From positions 1-64,000 of the forward strand of contig JAAVCX010000025.1 of NCBI GenBank assembly GCA_014802105.1: 64,000 nt of DNA, read 5' to 3'. Of the stretch, positions 34,027 through 43,061 are shown piece by piece. The position numbers were made by a program, and so were the translations under genes. How positions within the stretch are numbered: the first letter of the stretch is position 1; the number at the start of each line of letters is the position of its first letter. This stretch comes from Bacteroides sp. (GTDB lineage: Bacteria; Bacteroidota; Bacteroidia; Bacteroidales; Muribaculaceae). Below the pieces are notes generated by a model, which saw only the letters and a program-made list of their open reading frames with translations, did not search any database and was not told the origin of the DNA.

Positions 34027-34542
34027 TTAGCGGTAGCGCGCGGGCTGGAGGATGAACGGGAGCGGCGACCTGAGCACTATGTTCTTGTCGGCGGTGACGC
34101 GCTGCCATGCCGCGAGGGCTTCCTCGGGAGTGGCGGCGGTGACGGCGATCACATAATATAGAGGTTCGCGGGTGTTGACTATCATGGCGCTCTCATATCC
34201 TGAGTCGATCAGACGCTGGCGCATCTGGCGGGCGTTGAACACCTGTTTGAACTGTCCGACCACTACATTGTAGCGCAGGAGGTTTTCCCGCGAAGAGCCC
34301 CCGTCGGCTGGGTAGCCTACATATTCACGCTTGAGCGGCAGAGAGTCGGAGCCCACCACGAGCTGTGATGTCATGGCCTGGGAGCGTATGCGTCCGTAGA
34401 TGGTAGAGTCGAGGCCGGTCGATTCCTGTTGCTTGAGCTTGGCGTTCTCGTAGGCCGCGCGATAGTTGGCCTCGGTGGTCTTGCAGGCTCCCATGGTCAG
34501 GATCATGGCGACGAGGGCGAGCAGTAGCGGCAGTCGTTTCAT
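34027..34542 (-). CDS. SPOR-domain lipoprotein
   Basis: 171 residues from the ATG at 34542, chosen because it gives a clean lipoprotein signal (MKRLPLLLALVAMILTMGAC, lipid on C20). An open frame extends upstream but runs into ilvA. The C-terminal ~75 residues (YNVVVGQFKQVFNARQMRQRLIDSGYESAMIV and following) have the SPOR pattern, a domain that binds denuded peptidoglycan, often at division sites. It starts 5 bp after the ilvA stop, so it is co-transcribed with ilvA, with no obvious functional link. Confidence 0.82.
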   Translation of the reverse strand: MKRLPLLLALVAMILTMGACKTTEANYRAAYENAKLKQQESTGLDSTIYGRIRSQAMTSQLVVGSDSLPLKREYVGYPADGGSSRENLLRYNVVVGQFKQVFNARQMRQRLIDSGYESAMIVNTREPLYYVIAVTAATPEEALAAWQRVTADKNIVLRSPLPFILQPARYR

Positions 34543-34547
34543 AGGGC

Positions 34548-35750
34548 TTAGCATACGTGTACGCCGGCATCGGCGAGCGATTTCTTGAGTTGGGTTATGT
34601 GCTCGTGGTTGCGTGTCTCGACCTCGATGCGCAGTATGCACCCGTTGATCGAGGTGGCATCGGAGTTGCGCTCGTGGGTCACGGAGATGATGTTGGCGCC
34701 GTTCTGTCCCAGTATGCTGCATATCTCGGAGAGCTGTCCGGGCTTGTCGCCTACATCGAGTTTGAGGGTGTGGTTGCGGCCGCTCTTGACCAGGCCTCGT
34801 GTGATCACTCGGTTGAGTATTGTCACGTCGATATTGCCGCCCGAGACTACACAGACCGTCTTCTTGCCCTTTATAGGCACCTTGTTGAACATTGCGGCTG
34901 CGACCGATACGGCTCCGGCTCCCTCGGCCACGAGTTTCTGCTGCTCTATGAGTGCCAGGATGGAGGCGGCTATCTCGTCTTCAGTGACGGTCACTATTTC
35001 GTCGACATAGCGCGAGCAGAAGTCAAAGGTGTTCTCACCGGGCTCCTTGACGGCTATGCCGTCGGCAATGGTGGCTACCGAGTTCAAGCGCTCGCGCTTG
35101 CCCTCTTTCATGGAGACAAACATCGACGGGGCTCCTTCGGCCTGCACTCCATAGACTTTCACGTCGGGCTTGAGCTGCTTGAGGGTAAAGGCTATTCCGG
35201 CTATGAGACCGCCGCCGCCGATGGGTACGATGACGGCTTCGACGTCGGGCATCTCCTCGAGTATCTCGAGACCTATAGTGCCTTGTCCGGCTATCACCTT
35301 GAGATCGTCAAAGGGGTGGATGAATGTGTAGCCGTGCTCGTCGCGCAGTTCACATGCTTTCTGATAAGCGTCGTCATAGACTCCCGGCACGAGACACACC
35401 TCGGCTCCAAGGCGCTTGGTTGCCTCGATCTTGGAGATGGGAGCGCCGGCGGGGAGACAGATGAGCGAACGTATACCGTTGCGCGTGGCGGCCAGAGCCA
35501 CGCCCTGGGCATGGTTGCCGGCCGAGCAGGCTATCACGCCTTTGGCTCGTTCCTCGGGGGTCAGCTGGGAGATTTTATAATAGGCACCGCGCAGTTTGAA
35601 GGCTCCGGTGTGTTGAAGGTTTTCGGGTTTGAGATAGATCTCGGCATCGGGATTAAGGCGGGTGGGGCCGATAAGTCGTGGATGACGGGCTACGTCGCGG
35701 AGCACCTGGGCGGCGCGATAGACTTCGGATATTTCGAGTTTCTCCTCCAT
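34548..35750 (-). CDS. ilvA: Threonine ammonia-lyase
   Basis: 400 residues. It deaminates threonine to 2-oxobutanoate, the first step of isoleucine synthesis, using pyridoxal phosphate. The PLP lysine lies in [13 protein letters not shown], the phosphate-binding loop in GGGGLIAGI, and [10 protein letters not shown] is present. A single C-terminal ACT domain (about 325-400, [33 protein letters not shown]) is the short form found in catabolic-like IlvA of Bacteroidota. Minus-strand TATTTTTG (35779-35786) is the likely promoter. The SPOR lipoprotein gene follows in the same transcript. Confidence 0.95.
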   Translation of the reverse strand: MEEKLEISEVYRAAQVLRDVARHPRLIGPTRLNPDAEIYLKPENLQHTGAFKLRGAYYKISQLTPEERAKGVIACSAGNHAQGVALAATRNGIRSLICLPAGAPISKIEATKRLGAEVCLVPGVYDDAYQKACELRDEHGYTFIHPFDDLKVIAGQGTIGLEILEEMPDVEAVIVPIGGGGLIAGIAFTLKQLKPDVKVYGVQAEGAPSMFVSMKEGKRERLNSVATIADGIAVKEPGENTFDFCSRYVDEIVTVTEDEIAASILALIEQQKLVAEGAGAVSVAAAMFNKVPIKGKKTVCVVSGGNIDVTILNRVITRGLVKSGRNHTLKLDVGDKPGQLSEICSILGQNGANIISVTHERNSDATSINGCILRIEVETRNHEHITQLKKSLADAGVHVC

Positions 35751-36353
35751 GGTGAAATAAGTAGGTATTACTGTGGGGCAAAAATAAGTAATTTTTCTGA
35801 CACTCGGTCGCTCGGCCGGGAGTTTTTATTAGAGAACTGATCTAAACTAATTACATAAGTAACTCTTAAAAATTAAACATCAATATGTTTTTCCCTTAGT
35901 AACCCGTGATAGACTTTTATACTCTCTGTGGCTTTATTTTGGCTAAAATCCACTCATTCATCGGTCACCTATAACTATAGGCTCCCTCTTCATTCTTGGA
36001 TTTTATCTCAAAATAAATCTCACATATAGTATAAATTAATTTTCAAGAGTTACTTAAAGCTAAAAACCAGAACTGAAATAATCTTAGAATTAACCCTTCG
36101 TCTCGAATTGTTAATTTGTAATAAGTTTAGATCAGTTCAGATCAGTTCAGAGAAAAAAGACCACCCGGCCGGTGGCGCGGACATAATCGACGGTGTCCGG
36201 GGACACGGCAGAGCGGCGAGATCCTCAAGGGCCGTGGATGAGGGGGCTGAGCGAGAGTTGAAAAACAGTGATTTAAGATCTTTTGACAATTCGTGTAACA
36301 ACATTGTAACACGCGGCGGTGTTATAAAAGCAAACTAAAGGATGTGACTCATT
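35751..36353. other. 603-bp intergenic region with foldback element
   Basis: The left part holds the ilvA promoter element (35779-35786). The middle is the 201-bp type 1 foldback element (35856-36056). To its right is a 10-bp tandem AGATCAGTTC repeat (about 36125-36148) and a stretch that presumably carries the promoter of the adenylation gene. A 76-codon open frame at 36108-36338 has no protein-like composition and I reject it. Confidence 0.7.
35856..36056. mobile_element. Foldback (MITE-like) element, type 1, full-length copy
   Basis: TAAGTAACTCTTAAAAATTA at 35856-35875 and its one-mismatch complement at the right end (36037-36056) are terminal inverted repeats. The inner arms are also complementary: GTGGCTTTATTTTGGCTAAA with AATCCACTCATTC on the left mirror the right-hand sequence, around a central CCTATA/TATAGG palindrome near 35968-35981. 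The entire 201 bp can form a hairpin. No coding frame. A 67-bp derivative (22371-22437) and a degenerate copy (16091-16222) occur in the same window. Confidence 0.75.
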
Positions 36354-37838
36354 ATGAAATCAACTATTTATTCCCGCTTCAAATATCTCGTCAACACTCA
36401 GCCCGATCACCCCGCTATTATCGACGAGCGTTCATGTGTAAGTTATAACGGACTCGATCAGCTCTGCGACACACTGCTCTCGCGCTTCCCCTCCTATGTC
36501 CCGGCCCGTGTAGGCGTCGTGATGGACCACAGCGTGGAGATGATAGCCGCGATCCTGGCCATCGTCAAGGCCGGCGGTGCATTCGTCCCCGTGGAGCCCG
36601 ATTTTCCCCCCGAGCGTATGACCCGTTATCTCACCGAGTGTGGGGTGGACTTCGTTGTCACTCAGGAGAAGTATTCCTCGCGATTGAGAGGCTTCACCCT
36701 GTTTATCGTCGGCCCGCAGATCAATGTCGATGCTACGCTCCATCCTCTGCCCGACCGTTCGGTGGCCGAGCGTCCCGCCTATATCATGTATAGCTCCTCC
36801 TATTCGGGCTATCCGACAGGTGTCGTGGTAGGCAACACTCAGGTAGTGGAGATGGCCGACCGTTTCGGCAAGACTTTCAATGTCACTCAGGACGATGTGC
36901 TCCTGCAGTATTCGGCCTGTATAGTCAATATATTCATCGAGGAGATCTTCGGCACGATCCTCAACGGCGCGATGCTTGCTATCCCGTCGGCCGAGACCCG
37001 CAACAACACCGAGCGTCTCATGAAGTTTGCCGACGATCAGTATGTGACTATCGTCACCGGCTTCCCCTATCTGATGCACGAGCTCAATCGCCTCCCCTCG
37101 CTGCCCGTGACAGTGAGAACACTCATCAGCGGCGGCGATCAGCTTGCCACCGATTCTATCGGCCATCTTCTCGAGCAGGTGACTGTCTATAACACATACG
37201 GCCCCACCGAGGCTACCTGTCTCTCAACCTGCTATTGCTGCAACAACGGCCAGACAAGTTATTCAGGCTATTATGCACGCGGCAAGGCTCTCGAAGGCGT
37301 CGAGATCATGCTTCTCGACGACGATCTCAATCAGGTGGCTGTGGGCAAGGAGGGCGAGATCTGCATCGCCGGCAACGGCGTGGCCGATTCTTTCACCGGC
37401 GACCACCGCAACGAGCAGATGTCGTCGATAGTGATCCTGCCCGACGGTACCCGCGCCGCCCGTACAGGCGATGTCGGCCGCATGCTCCCCGACGGAAATC
37501 TGGTGCTGGTGCGCCGCAAGGCCAGCGAGGTCAATATTCTGGGCAAGCGTGTAGTCACCGGCGAGGTGGAACGCACTCTGTTGGCCAGCGGCGAAGTGAC
37601 CGAGTGTGTGGTGGAACACTATCAGGACGAGAAAGGCGCCGCCTATCTTGTGGCCTACGTAGTGCCCGGCACCCAGTCTTTCTCCCTCTCATGGGTGAAG
37701 AGCTACCTGGCACAGTATCTGCCCCCCTATATGATTCCCGAGTTCTTTGTTCTGCTCCGTCAGATTCCGGTGACCGCCACAGGCGAGGTCAATACTCTCG
37801 CTCTGCCCGTGGTGCTCAAGGATTCGGTGGCCGGTTGA
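36354..37838 (+). CDS. Stand-alone AMP-binding (NRPS-like adenylation) protein with degenerate motifs
   Basis: 494 residues spanning a full adenylation domain. Recognisable motifs are GGAFVPVEPDFPPERM (A2), YIMYSSSYSGYPTGV (A3, 143-156), NTYGPTEAT (A5, 280-288), RTGDVGRMLPDGNLVL (A7) and PPYMIPEFFVLLRQIPVTATGEVN (A10). Three conserved features are missing: the A3 lysine (T155 instead), the usual FD.S aspartate of A4 (YSACIVNIFIEEIFG) and the catalytic A10 lysine (E478 instead). It therefore may not adenylate an amino acid. No carrier protein, condensation or reductase domain is encoded nearby. It is followed by its own terminator. Possible roles are an unusual acyl-adenylate enzyme or a pseudoenzyme. 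Confidence 0.8.
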   Translation: MKSTIYSRFKYLVNTQPDHPAIIDERSCVSYNGLDQLCDTLLSRFPSYVPARVGVVMDHSVEMIAAILAIVKAGGAFVPVEPDFPPERMTRYLTECGVDFVVTQEKYSSRLRGFTLFIVGPQINVDATLHPLPDRSVAERPAYIMYSSSYSGYPTGVVVGNTQVVEMADRFGKTFNVTQDDVLLQYSACIVNIFIEEIFGTILNGAMLAIPSAETRNNTERLMKFADDQYVTIVTGFPYLMHELNRLPSLPVTVRTLISGGDQLATDSIGHLLEQVTVYNTYGPTEATCLSTCYCCNNGQTSYSGYYARGKALEGVEIMLLDDDLNQVAVGKEGEICIAGNGVADSFTGDHRNEQMSSIVILPDGTRAARTGDVGRMLPDGNLVLVRRKASEVNILGKRVVTGEVERTLLASGEVTECVVEHYQDEKGAAYLVAYVVPGTQSFSLSWVKSYLAQYLPPYMIPEFFVLLRQIPVTATGEVNTLALPVVLKDSVAG

Positions 37839-37899
37839 AAACTCCGGGTCACCCCCGGGTGCTGGACACGAGCAATCTACATACATTCTCTTTATAGTG

Positions 37900-37934
37900 A
37901 GCCCGACCGTCTCCTCCCCAGAGGCGGTCGGGCT
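37900..37934 (+). terminator. Terminator after the adenylation gene
   Basis: AGCCCGACCG (37900-37909) pairs perfectly with CGGTCGGGCT (37925-37934), followed by GATCTTTG. Confidence 0.75.
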
Positions 37935-38022
37935 GATCTTTGTAAGGCTTTAGGAGGCAATTCGGGATTATTGCCGGTTTTTTAGTATTTTTGCTACCTG
38001 AATCTTGCAACTCTAACTGACC

Positions 38023-39966
38023 ATGAAAAGTAAATTTTTACTACCGATGATAGCCTTGCTGTCGGTCGCCGATGCCGGCGCGGCCGAGATCAGCAGTCCC
38101 TCGGGCCGAGTGACAGTCACTACTGGTGTCACCGAGGTGGGAGCGCCTTATTACAGTGTGAGTCTCGACGGACATCGGATGATCGTCAATTCGCCTCTTG
38201 GCATCGTGACCGATTTTGCTGATCTGTCCACAGGTCTTTCAGAAAGCAACATACACTCAGAGCGCGACCGCCGCACTTACACTCAGGATCGCATCAAGCG
38301 TAGCCGTGTGGAAGTAGATGCCACGCGCGCCACGGTCACTTATCGAAGTGACGACGGCCGACGGCTGGAAATGGATTGGCATGTGGCCGACGACGGCGTG
38401 GCTTTCCGCTACAGAGTGCCCCGGCAGGGAGGCAGAGCTTCGATGAGAGTCGTGGAGGAGAAGACAGGTTTTAATTTCCCCGACTCGACGAGGGCTTTTC
38501 TGACCTCCCAGTGTGACCCGATGACCGGGTGGAAGCGGTCAAAACCGAGCTATGAGGAATACTATGCAGTAGACGTTCCCGTCGGGACAGACTCGCAATA
38601 TGGCCACGGCTACACCTTTCCCGCTCTGTTTCATCTCCAGGGCGACCGTTGGGCTCTGGTCTCGGAGACGGGAGTCGACGGCTACTACTGTGCTTCGCGT
38701 CTGAGCGACTATGCTGACGGTGGCTATACCGTGGCCTATCCTATGGAAGGAGAGAATAATTCCAACGGCACTGTTGCGCCGGCCTTGGCTGTACCCGGCA
38801 CTACTCCCTGGCGATTGATAGCTCTCGGCGACAGCCCTGCGCCCATAGTGGAGACCACTCTGCCCTGGGATCTTGTGGAGCCGCTCTATTCCATCGACAC
38901 TCCGGCGCGTCATGGCAAAGGTACCTGGAGCTGGATACTCTGGCAGGATGCCAGTATCAATTATGCCGACCAGTTGAAGTTCATAGACCTGGCCGCCGAT
39001 ATGGGCTACGACAATGTGTTGGTCGATGCCGGCTGGGATCGAAACATAGGTGAGGAGAAGATGCTCGATCTCTTTGATTATGCCCGCGCAAAAGGAGTCA
39101 AACCTATATTGTGGTTCTCGTCGTCGGGCAGTTGGAATGACATCGAGCAGAGCCCGGTCAACCGCATGGATCGTCCCATTGTGCGCAAGCAGTGGATGAA
39201 ATGGATGCAGACCAACGGAGTGGATGCCATCAAGGTCGATTTTTTCGGTGGCGACAAGCAAGAGACTATCCGCCTCTATGAGGATATACTGAGCGACGCG
39301 GCTGACCATGGCATCGAGGTGATATTTCACGGTTGCACTCTGCCGCGCGGTTGGGAGCGGATGTATCCCAACTTTGTCGGGGCCGAGGCCGTGCTGGCTT
39401 CGGAGAACCTGGTGTTCAGTCAGGAGTTCTGTGATAAGGAGGCTCTTCATGCCACTCTCCATCCATTCATACGCAACGCAGTTGCATCGATGGAATATGG
39501 CGGCACAGTGCTCAATCACCGGCTCAACCGCGGGAATAACGGTGGCAGCCGACGTGTCACCACCGATGCGTTTCAGCTCGCGCTGGCGGTGCTCTTTCAG
39601 AATCCTGTCCAAAATTTCGCTCTGGCACCTAATAATCTCCTTGATGCGCCACGCCAGGCTATCGAGTTTATGAGAGAGGTACCCACGGTGTGGGACGATA
39701 CACGTTTTATCGAGGGGTATCCGGGACGCTATGTCGTGTTGGCCCGGCGCAACGGGGACAAATGGTACATAGCCGGAGTCAGTAATCTCGAGAGTCCTGT
39801 GACACTCGATCTCGATCTTTCGTTATATGCAGACGGTGGGCCGTTGACTCTTATCAGTGATTCAACTCTGTCTCTGGACGAGCGTCCGGTGGTGGAGCCT
39901 GACAGCCGCGGCCATTTCAAAGTGACTCTCGAGCCGCGTTCGGGGTTTGTCATCAGTCATCGTTGA
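38023..39966 (+). CDS. Secreted glycoside hydrolase family 97 (probable retaining alpha-galactosidase type)
   Basis: 647 residues with a signal peptide (about 1-20). GH97 has an N-terminal beta-sandwich (about 25-280), a TIM barrel (about 290-560) and a C-terminal sheet. Family motifs are present: ISSPSGRVTVTTGV, VVEEKTGFNFPDS, DNVLVDAGWD and VIFHGCTLPRGWERMYPN. The barrel carries D406 in IKVDFFGG and E455 in GAEAVLASEN. In the characterised members, an aspartate at the KVDF position marks the retaining alpha-galactosidase branch, whereas SusB-type inverting alpha-glucosidases differ there. The substrate call is thus inference. TATTTTTG at 37986-37993 is the likely -7 element. Confidence 0.92.
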   Translation: MKSKFLLPMIALLSVADAGAAEISSPSGRVTVTTGVTEVGAPYYSVSLDGHRMIVNSPLGIVTDFADLSTGLSESNIHSERDRRTYTQDRIKRSRVEVDATRATVTYRSDDGRRLEMDWHVADDGVAFRYRVPRQGGRASMRVVEEKTGFNFPDSTRAFLTSQCDPMTGWKRSKPSYEEYYAVDVPVGTDSQYGHGYTFPALFHLQGDRWALVSETGVDGYYCASRLSDYADGGYTVAYPMEGENNSNGTVAPALAVPGTTPWRLIALGDSPAPIVETTLPWDLVEPLYSIDTPARHGKGTWSWILWQDASINYADQLKFIDLAADMGYDNVLVDAGWDRNIGEEKMLDLFDYARAKGVKPILWFSSSGSWNDIEQSPVNRMDRPIVRKQWMKWMQTNGVDAIKVDFFGGDKQETIRLYEDILSDAADHGIEVIFHGCTLPRGWERMYPNFVGAEAVLASENLVFSQEFCDKEALHATLHPFIRNAVASMEYGGTVLNHRLNRGNNGGSRRVTTDAFQLALAVLFQNPVQNFALAPNNLLDAPRQAIEFMREVPTVWDDTRFIEGYPGRYVVLARRNGDKWYIAGVSNLESPVTLDLDLSLYADGGPLTLISDSTLSLDERPVVEPDSRGHFKVTLEPRSGFVISHR

Positions 39967-40010
39967 ACCTGCCGATGTGCTGCCAAGCTGCTCCAAGTCA
40001 TTACAAATAA

Positions 40011-40070
40011 AAGCTCAACGCTCAGGCGGTGACGGCATCAGAGTGTCGTTCACGCCTGAGCGTTGAGCTT
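40011..40070. terminator. 18-bp bidirectional terminator between convergent genes
   Basis: 40011-40028 (AAGCTCAACGCTCAGGCG) and 40053-40070 are perfect complements with a 24-nt loop, between the GH97 gene and the minus-strand Spy-like gene. Confidence 0.8.
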
Positions 40071-40105
40071 AGATATAATAATTTCGCTGAGCTTTATAGC
40101 TTGGT

Positions 40106-40699
40106 TCACGAAGCTTTTTCGGTCACGGCAGTGTTCTTGTCGCTCTTGGCACCTTTGGCACCTTTGCCGTTTTTGGCGAAATTACGGTTTTTCTTTGAGT
40201 TGCGGGCAGTGTTCTTGTTCTTACGGTCTTTCTTGGCAAACTTGCGGTCTTTGGAGCCTTTGCGCTGACCCTGTTTGTCTACCTTGTTGACAAAGTTGTT
40301 CTCGAGAAACTGCACATACTGCTCGGGGGTGAGGATCTGCTTGATCTTGGCGAGATAGTCGCGGCGCTCCTTGGCGATTGACTGTTTGCGGGCATCTTTT
40401 TTAGCCTTGGCCTCGGCGCGTTTCTTTTCTCTGAGCTGTTTTTTCTGCTCGGCGAGCTGTTTCTTCTGCTCACCTTCGGCCTTTTTGAGATCCATGATCT
40501 TGGCTTTCTGCTGGTCGGTGAGGTTGAGACTCTCGAAGGGTTTGAGGATGTCCCGGGGTTCACCACCCTTACGGGCTTTCATCTCGGTGCGCGGTTTGTT
40601 TTCATTTTTGGAGTCTTTGCTGTCGGGGGTGGCGGCAAACGCGGTGAGACAGGTGGATGAGGCGAAAAGTATAGCGAGGGTAAGAATTGTCTTTTTCAT
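40106..40699 (-). CDS. Spy/CpxP-like exported basic protein
   Basis: 197 residues with a signal peptide (about 1-22, LTAFA). The middle region (about 55-140) is helical and contains two LTxxQ motifs (LNLTDQQKAKIMDLKK and ILTPEQYVQFLENN) that define the Spy/CpxP periplasmic chaperone family. The C-terminal ~55 residues are low-complexity and very rich in K, N, R and A, which is typical of Bacteroidales versions. It probably binds unfolded proteins or the envelope surface; this is inference from fold. A convergent terminator lies downstream. Confidence 0.82.
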   Translation of the reverse strand: MKKTILTLAILFASSTCLTAFAATPDSKDSKNENKPRTEMKARKGGEPRDILKPFESLNLTDQQKAKIMDLKKAEGEQKKQLAEQKKQLREKKRAEAKAKKDARKQSIAKERRDYLAKIKQILTPEQYVQFLENNFVNKVDKQGQRKGSKDRKFAKKDRKNKNTARNSKKNRNFAKNGKGAKGAKSDKNTAVTEKAS

Positions 40700-40847
40700 A
40701 TCAGTTGAGGTTTTGGAGATAATTAATTTATAATCGGAGACGGCCGGGGCCGTTTCAGTGGTAGCTACAATTCTAAGACTCTCGCAAATGGTGATGGTTT
40801 AAAGTGTTAGATTATAAAATTTGTTAATGCGCTTGAGGGGCGCGGAC

Positions 40848-41240
40848 TCAATTAACTATCTCGCGCCCGAGAATAAGCATCAGTATACCTATTATAAAGG
40901 TTGCTGAGATATATAGCGAAAGTGTTGCCCACTGGCCTTGATCGGCCAGCCGCCAGATGTCGTCGGCAAAGGTTGAGTAGGTGGTGAAGCCGCCGCAGAA
41001 ACCGGTGATGAGCAGGAGACTCTGGGAGGATGAGAGAAGGTGGGCTCGTTCAAAAAGCCCGTAGAAGAGACCTATGAGAAAACATCCGAGCACGTTGACC
41101 AGGAATGTGCCTGAGAAGGGTGGGATGAATACCCAGTCGCGAGCGTGGGCGGCAAACAATCGTCCTGTCAGATAGCGGCAGCATGTGCCGGCAAAGCCTC
41201 CTGTACCTGCAAGGAGTGTTGATCTTAACAATTCTGTCAT
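40848..41240 (-). CDS. crcB: Fluoride ion channel CrcB/Fluc
   Basis: 130 residues with four membrane helices. Fluc exports fluoride as a dual-topology dimer. The motifs GGFAGTCCRYLTGR near the start, GTFLVNVLGCFLIGLFYG and GFCGGFTTYSTFADDIWRL are diagnostic; the asparagine, TTYST and phenylalanines line the pores. It is the last gene of a minus-strand chain after aroB (16 bp gap). No fluoride riboswitch is evident. Confidence 0.94.
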   Translation of the reverse strand: MTELLRSTLLAGTGGFAGTCCRYLTGRLFAAHARDWVFIPPFSGTFLVNVLGCFLIGLFYGLFERAHLLSSSQSLLLITGFCGGFTTYSTFADDIWRLADQGQWATLSLYISATFIIGILMLILGREIVN

Positions 41241-41256
41241 AGTGACTGAATAAAGG

Positions 41257-42303
41257 TTATAACCCCATCAGATCTCTGAAGATGTCAAGGGCCGAGCGTA
41301 TATCGTCGGTCGAGGCGGTGCAGTCGATGACCGGGTGGCCGGGAGAGTCAAGGAGAGTGAAGTTTATATGGTCGGGAGTGTCGTTTTTCTTGTCGTGGCG
41401 CATTAGCTCGATGAGTCGGTCAGTGTCCTTGCAGGTGATGGCAGGAGCGCCATAGCCTTGAGAACGCAGATAGCCGGCATAGCGGTAGAGCTGGGCCGAA
41501 GGGAAGGAACGGGTCAGGTGAGAGAGGATCATCTCTACGAGTATACCCCAGGCGACGGCATATCCGTGAGGCACGGGCGAATTGTTGTCGAGCGCCAGCG
41601 ATTCAAAGGCGTGACCGGCGGTGTGGCCCAGGTTGAGGGCGCGGCGTATCCCTTTCTCAAAGGGGTCTTGCAGGACTATATTCTCCTTAACCTTGACGCT
41701 CTTCTCGAGCAGTGGCAACAATTCCCCGAGTGGTGCCGAGCTGATATCGTAGTCAAGCAGTGAGTCATAGTCGGCGGCCGAGGAGAGAAGTCCGTGTTTG
41801 ATCATTTCGGCATAGCCCGAAAGCAGTTCGGTGGGTGGCAGGGTGGAGAAGGTGGAGGTGGAGATGATCACTGCATCGGCGGGGGCGAAGGCTCCGACTT
41901 CGTTTTTGTAGCCGAGGAAATTGATACCTGTCTTACCACCGACGGCGGCATCGACGGCCGAGAGCAGGGTGGTGGGCAGATTGATAAATCTCACTCCGCG
42001 CTTGAAAGTCGCTGCGGCAAAACCTCCCATATCGGTGACCACGCCGCCTCCGATATTGATGACAAGCGACCGGCGGGTGGCTCCCTGCTCTATGAGTGAG
42101 CTCCAGATGGCCGAGAGCGAGGTGAGATCTTTGGCGCTGTCACCGGCCGGGGTGGTGATCACGCTCCAGGGGAGGTCGAGCCGCGGGAGCACCTCGGTGG
42201 CTACATTAACGTCGGTGACGATGTGGACTGATGCAGGCGCGAGGGAGTCGACGAGCGAATGGAGCGCCGGGGTAATATCGTTGGTGTATAAGATTTTCTG
42301 CAT
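41257..42303 (-). CDS. aroB: 3-dehydroquinate synthase
   Basis: 348 residues from the ATG at 42303; a TTG at 42312 that overlaps the upstream stop codon is an alternative. AroB converts DAHP to 3-dehydroquinate, the second step of the shikimate pathway, with NAD+ and a divalent metal. Motifs are GGGVVTDMGGFAAATFKRGV, PTTLLSAVDAAVGGKTGINF, metal-binding ELLSGYAEMIKHG, LNLGHTAGHAFE and PHGYAVAWG. It lies in the compact chain HAD-aroB-crcB. Confidence 0.97.
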   Translation of the reverse strand: MQKILYTNDITPALHSLVDSLAPASVHIVTDVNVATEVLPRLDLPWSVITTPAGDSAKDLTSLSAIWSSLIEQGATRRSLVINIGGGVVTDMGGFAAATFKRGVRFINLPTTLLSAVDAAVGGKTGINFLGYKNEVGAFAPADAVIISTSTFSTLPPTELLSGYAEMIKHGLLSSAADYDSLLDYDISSAPLGELLPLLEKSVKVKENIVLQDPFEKGIRRALNLGHTAGHAFESLALDNNSPVPHGYAVAWGILVEMILSHLTRSFPSAQLYRYAGYLRSQGYGAPAITCKDTDRLIELMRHDKKNDTPDHINFTLLDSPGHPVIDCTASTDDIRSALDIFRDLMGL

Positions 42304-42308
42304 GTGAC

Positions 42309-43061
42309 TCAAAGGGGATTGATGGTGACGGCCATAGCCTGGAGCAGAGCGGGGAGCGAGTGGGCAAACTCTTCCATGGAGGGGAAGATGATGTCGGCCC
42401 CGGCGGCCTGCATCTCGGAGTAGGGGATAGGGCCGGTGGTGACGGCTATAGTGAATGCCCCCGAGCGGTGGCCGGCGAGCACGCCCAGAGGGGCGTTTTC
42501 GATAACGATGGATTGCCGGGGGGTGACACCGGCAAGAGCCATGGCTCGCTCGAAGGGTTCGGGGTCGGGTTTGCCGTGGGTGACATCGCGCGAAGTGATG
42601 CGGCGGTCGGCGGCAAAGAGACCGGGAAAGTCAGTGTCGAGACGGGAGATGAGACTGTTCTGACCAGAGCCGGTGACGAGCACGCGCTCCAGGCCTGCGT
42701 CGCGCAGGGTGGTGACCATCTCGAGGGCTCCCGGCATCGGAGGCACGGGCGGAAGTTCCGAGAAGTAGACAGTCTTGAGATGATAGAGGCGCTGTATCTC
42801 CTCGTCGGTGGCATGCCGGCCGAAGCCGCGGGAGATGAACATCTCGATGGTGTCGGCGCCTGTGCGTCCCTCATAGAGATAAAATTCGTCGCGGGTGCAG
42901 GGTATGCCGAGTTCCGAGATGAGACGGTGCCAGGCGGCGGTGTGGTTGCGCATGGAGTCATAGAGGGTGCCGTCCATATCGATGAGGGCTGCCTTGGCAT
43001 CGATACGATCATAGTGGCGCGATTGCAGGAAGCGGATTATCTCAGACTGAAAGAGTATCAT
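42309..43061 (-). CDS. HAD-family sugar-phosphate phosphatase or phosphoglucomutase-like
   Basis: 250 residues. The first HAD motif is DMDGTLYDS (two aspartates), the second VLVTGSGQ, and the third KPDPEPFERAM with a downstream ENAPLGVLAGHRSG. A cap domain follows motif I (about 40-110). This set fits the beta-phosphoglucomutase/phosphatase subfamily; the substrate is not predictable. Its start codon overlaps the AsmA-like gene stop (ATGA), indicating coupled translation. Confidence 0.9.
   Translation of the reverse strand: MILFQSEIIRFLQSRHYDRIDAKAALIDMDGTLYDSMRNHTAAWHRLISELGIPCTRDEFYLYEGRTGADTIEMFISRGFGRHATDEEIQRLYHLKTVYFSELPPVPPMPGALEMVTTLRDAGLERVLVTGSGQNSLISRLDTDFPGLFAADRRITSRDVTHGKPDPEPFERAMALAGVTPRQSIVIENAPLGVLAGHRSGAFTIAVTTGPIPYSEMQAAGADIIFPSMEEFAHSLPALLQAMAVTINPL

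Noticed and set aside
34557-35840. Long open frame (427 codons) antisense to ilvA
   Set aside because: ilvA is intact on the minus strand; the antisense product has no family similarity.
36108-36338. 76-codon open frame before the adenylation gene
   Set aside because: Composition is not protein-like, it begins within a short tandem repeat, and no leader or family supports it.
41241-42312. Possible fluoride riboswitch linked to crcB
   Set aside because: crcB is 16 bp from aroB inside a chain of genes, leaving no room for an aptamer.
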